Below are positions 5,525 to 5,892 of a DNA stretch of 5,892 nucleotides, piece by piece (position 1 is the stretch's first letter; every line of letters begins with the position of its first letter). The DNA lies in the NCBI GenBank assembly GCA_049971355.1, contig JBMFLE010000038.1, positions 1-5,892 of the forward strand, written 5' to 3'. This DNA is from JBMFLE01 sp049971355 (lineage in GTDB: Bacteria; Patescibacteriota; Patescibacteriia; UBA2591; UBA4787). The notes beneath the pieces were generated by a model, which saw nothing but the letters and a program-made list of their open reading frames with translations, had not been told where the DNA came from and ran no database searches. A program made the position numbers and the translations under genes.

Positions 5525-5707
5525 ATGATTCAGGGTGTGGAAATAAAAAAATTGAAAGTAATTAAAGATAAGCGTGGATTTTTGATGGAAATTTTAAGAA
5601 GTGATGATAAAATTTTTCAAAAGTTTGGTCAGGTTTATCTGACTTTTTGTCAATATGGTAGAGCTAAGGCTTGGCATTATCATAAATTACAGGGGGACTG
5701 CGACTAG
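5525..5707 (+). pseudogene. Truncated RmlC-like cupin (dTDP-4-dehydrorhamnose 3,5-epimerase family)
   Basis: The first 56 or so residues match the start of small sugar 3,5-epimerase-like cupins: GVEIKKLKVIKDKRGFLMEILRSDD, then KFGQVYLT and KAWHYHKLQ, where the His-Tyr-His belongs to the first cupin motif. Family members normally run on for roughly 80 more residues with a glycine-rich turn and a second His motif. Here the frame enters the GGGGAC palindromic repeat directly after HYHKLQ, adds Gly-Asp-Cys-Asp and stops at TAG (5705-5707). The coding is AT-rich and like murC; the start lies four bases after the murC stop without a Shine-Dalgarno site. The most likely reading is a gene interrupted by repeat insertion, whose 3' part is lost or displaced. 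A programmed short peptide is unlikely. An assembly error at the repeat is possible. Confidence 0.65.
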
Positions 5708-5720
5708 GGGACAGTCCCCG
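5692..5720. repeat. GGGGAC-type palindromic (REP-like) element
   Basis: GGGGACT (5693-5699) pairs perfectly with AGTCCCC (5713-5719). Inside it lies a second GGGGAC (5707-5712), which itself forms a 13-base odd palindrome with GTCCCC (5714-5719). The element begins where the cupin sequence stops making sense. An 11-base core is shared with the terminator at 4002-4012. Elements of this form resemble REP sequences mobilised by IS200-like (RAYT) transposases, but no transposase is in the window. Confidence 0.6.
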
Positions 5721-5727
5721 GAAGGTG

Positions 5728-5856
5728 GGGCTTCTAAAGCCCTTGTCATTATTGAAGAATTTAAAGGCCCATTAAAAGTTAGCCGAGATTTTGTTATTAG
5801 TGGGCCAATAGTAAAGTGAAAACTATTGGGTTCCGGAGCCCAATAAGTAGGCTAAT
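5728..5856. repeat. Cluster of inverted repeats downstream of the cupin fragment
   Basis: Several stems are visible. GGGCTT (5728-5733) pairs with AAGCCC (5737-5742). GGCCCATTAA (5766-5775) pairs with TTAGTGGGCC (5797-5806) with one G-U pair. CCAATAGT (5805-5812) pairs perfectly with ACTATTGG (5822-5829). A 20-base palindrome with one wobble position spans 5825-5844. GTTAGCC (5778-5784) can also pair with GGCTAAT (5850-5856). Some stems are mutually exclusive. No U-run marks a terminator and no known RNA family was recognised. Confidence 0.5.
5730..5819 (+). other. Unassigned open frame, possible gene remnant
   Basis: A frame one base off the cupin frame reads about 29 residues with natural-looking AT-rich codons, including KALVIIEEFKGPLKVSRDF, and ends with TGA at 5817-5819. 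Traced upstream it stays open through the palindromic repeat to an ATG at 5655, but that part overlaps genuine cupin coding in another frame, so the ATG is not believable. The peptide matches no family I recognise. It may be a fragment of the gene that lay downstream before rearrangement, or chance. Confidence 0.3.
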
Positions 5857-5892
5857 GAAAATTTTGTTTGTCTACTGATTTGGACGATCGTC

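Noticed and set aside
5766..5856. Integron attC site or a tRNA-like structure in the terminal inverted repeats
   Set aside because: The stems lack the attC core-site consensus, and there is no T-arm or acceptor-stem pattern.
5855..5878. ATG at 5855 starting MKILFVY, with TGA read as Gly (code 25)
   Set aside because: The sortase gene ends at a TGA overlapping the next start, and no conserved Gly positions in murG or murC use TGA, so the standard bacterial code applies; the frame stops after seven codons.
1..5892. CRISPR array, insertion-sequence transposase or riboswitch
   Set aside because: No regularly spaced direct repeats of CRISPR length, no transposase motifs in any frame, and no recognised aptamer in the short untranslated regions.

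Overview
The window looks like a piece of the division and cell-wall (dcw) cluster of a small-genome, AT-rich bacterium, most likely of the Candidatus Patescibacteria (CPR) type. This placement is an inference from three things: the style of MurG and MurC, the AT-rich coding with almost no Shine-Dalgarno sites in the native genes, and the short repeats lodged inside otherwise conserved genes. No rRNA or other phylogenetic marker is present, so the lineage is not proven.

Layout. Positions 2-760 hold the C-terminal part of murG, which begins before the window. Its frame carries a GC-rich hairpin element flanked by a 16-base direct repeat. Positions 815-4055 form a self-contained transcription unit: a strong sigma-70-type promoter, a 5'-end hairpin, three tightly packed genes and a strong intrinsic terminator. 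The genes are a processive family-2 glycosyltransferase of NodC/PgaC/hyaluronan-synthase type, a sortase, and a membrane-anchored protein with a C-terminal NodB polysaccharide-deacetylase domain. By eye this unit is clearly richer in G+C (about half) than the flanking mur genes (about a third), and each of its genes has a good Shine-Dalgarno site 5 nt before its start. It therefore looks like a cassette inserted between murG and murC. Positions 4072-5520 hold complete murC, probably transcribed as a leaderless mRNA from an extended -10 element just after the terminator. Positions 5525-5707 hold the start of an RmlC-like cupin sugar epimerase, cut off where a GGGGAC-type palindromic repeat begins. 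The last 190 bases are dense in inverted repeats and contain no recognisable complete gene.

How the genes could work together. MurG and MurC make lipid II precursors. The cassette has the logic of a surface-glycan module: the glycosyltransferase would polymerise an N-acetylhexosamine-type chain through the membrane, the NodB-domain protein would de-N-acetylate it outside, and the sortase would covalently process a surface protein. The most striking detail is that the deacetylase protein begins with a textbook sorting signal (Met-Ser-LPQTG, a hydrophobic stretch, then Lys) at its N terminus rather than its C terminus, and its start codon overlaps the sortase stop codon. This suggests an unusual sortase-substrate relationship or a remnant of gene fusion. 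The deacetylase also has Gly in place of the usual metal-binding Asp of motif 1, and a long beta-rich middle region that I cannot assign to a family.
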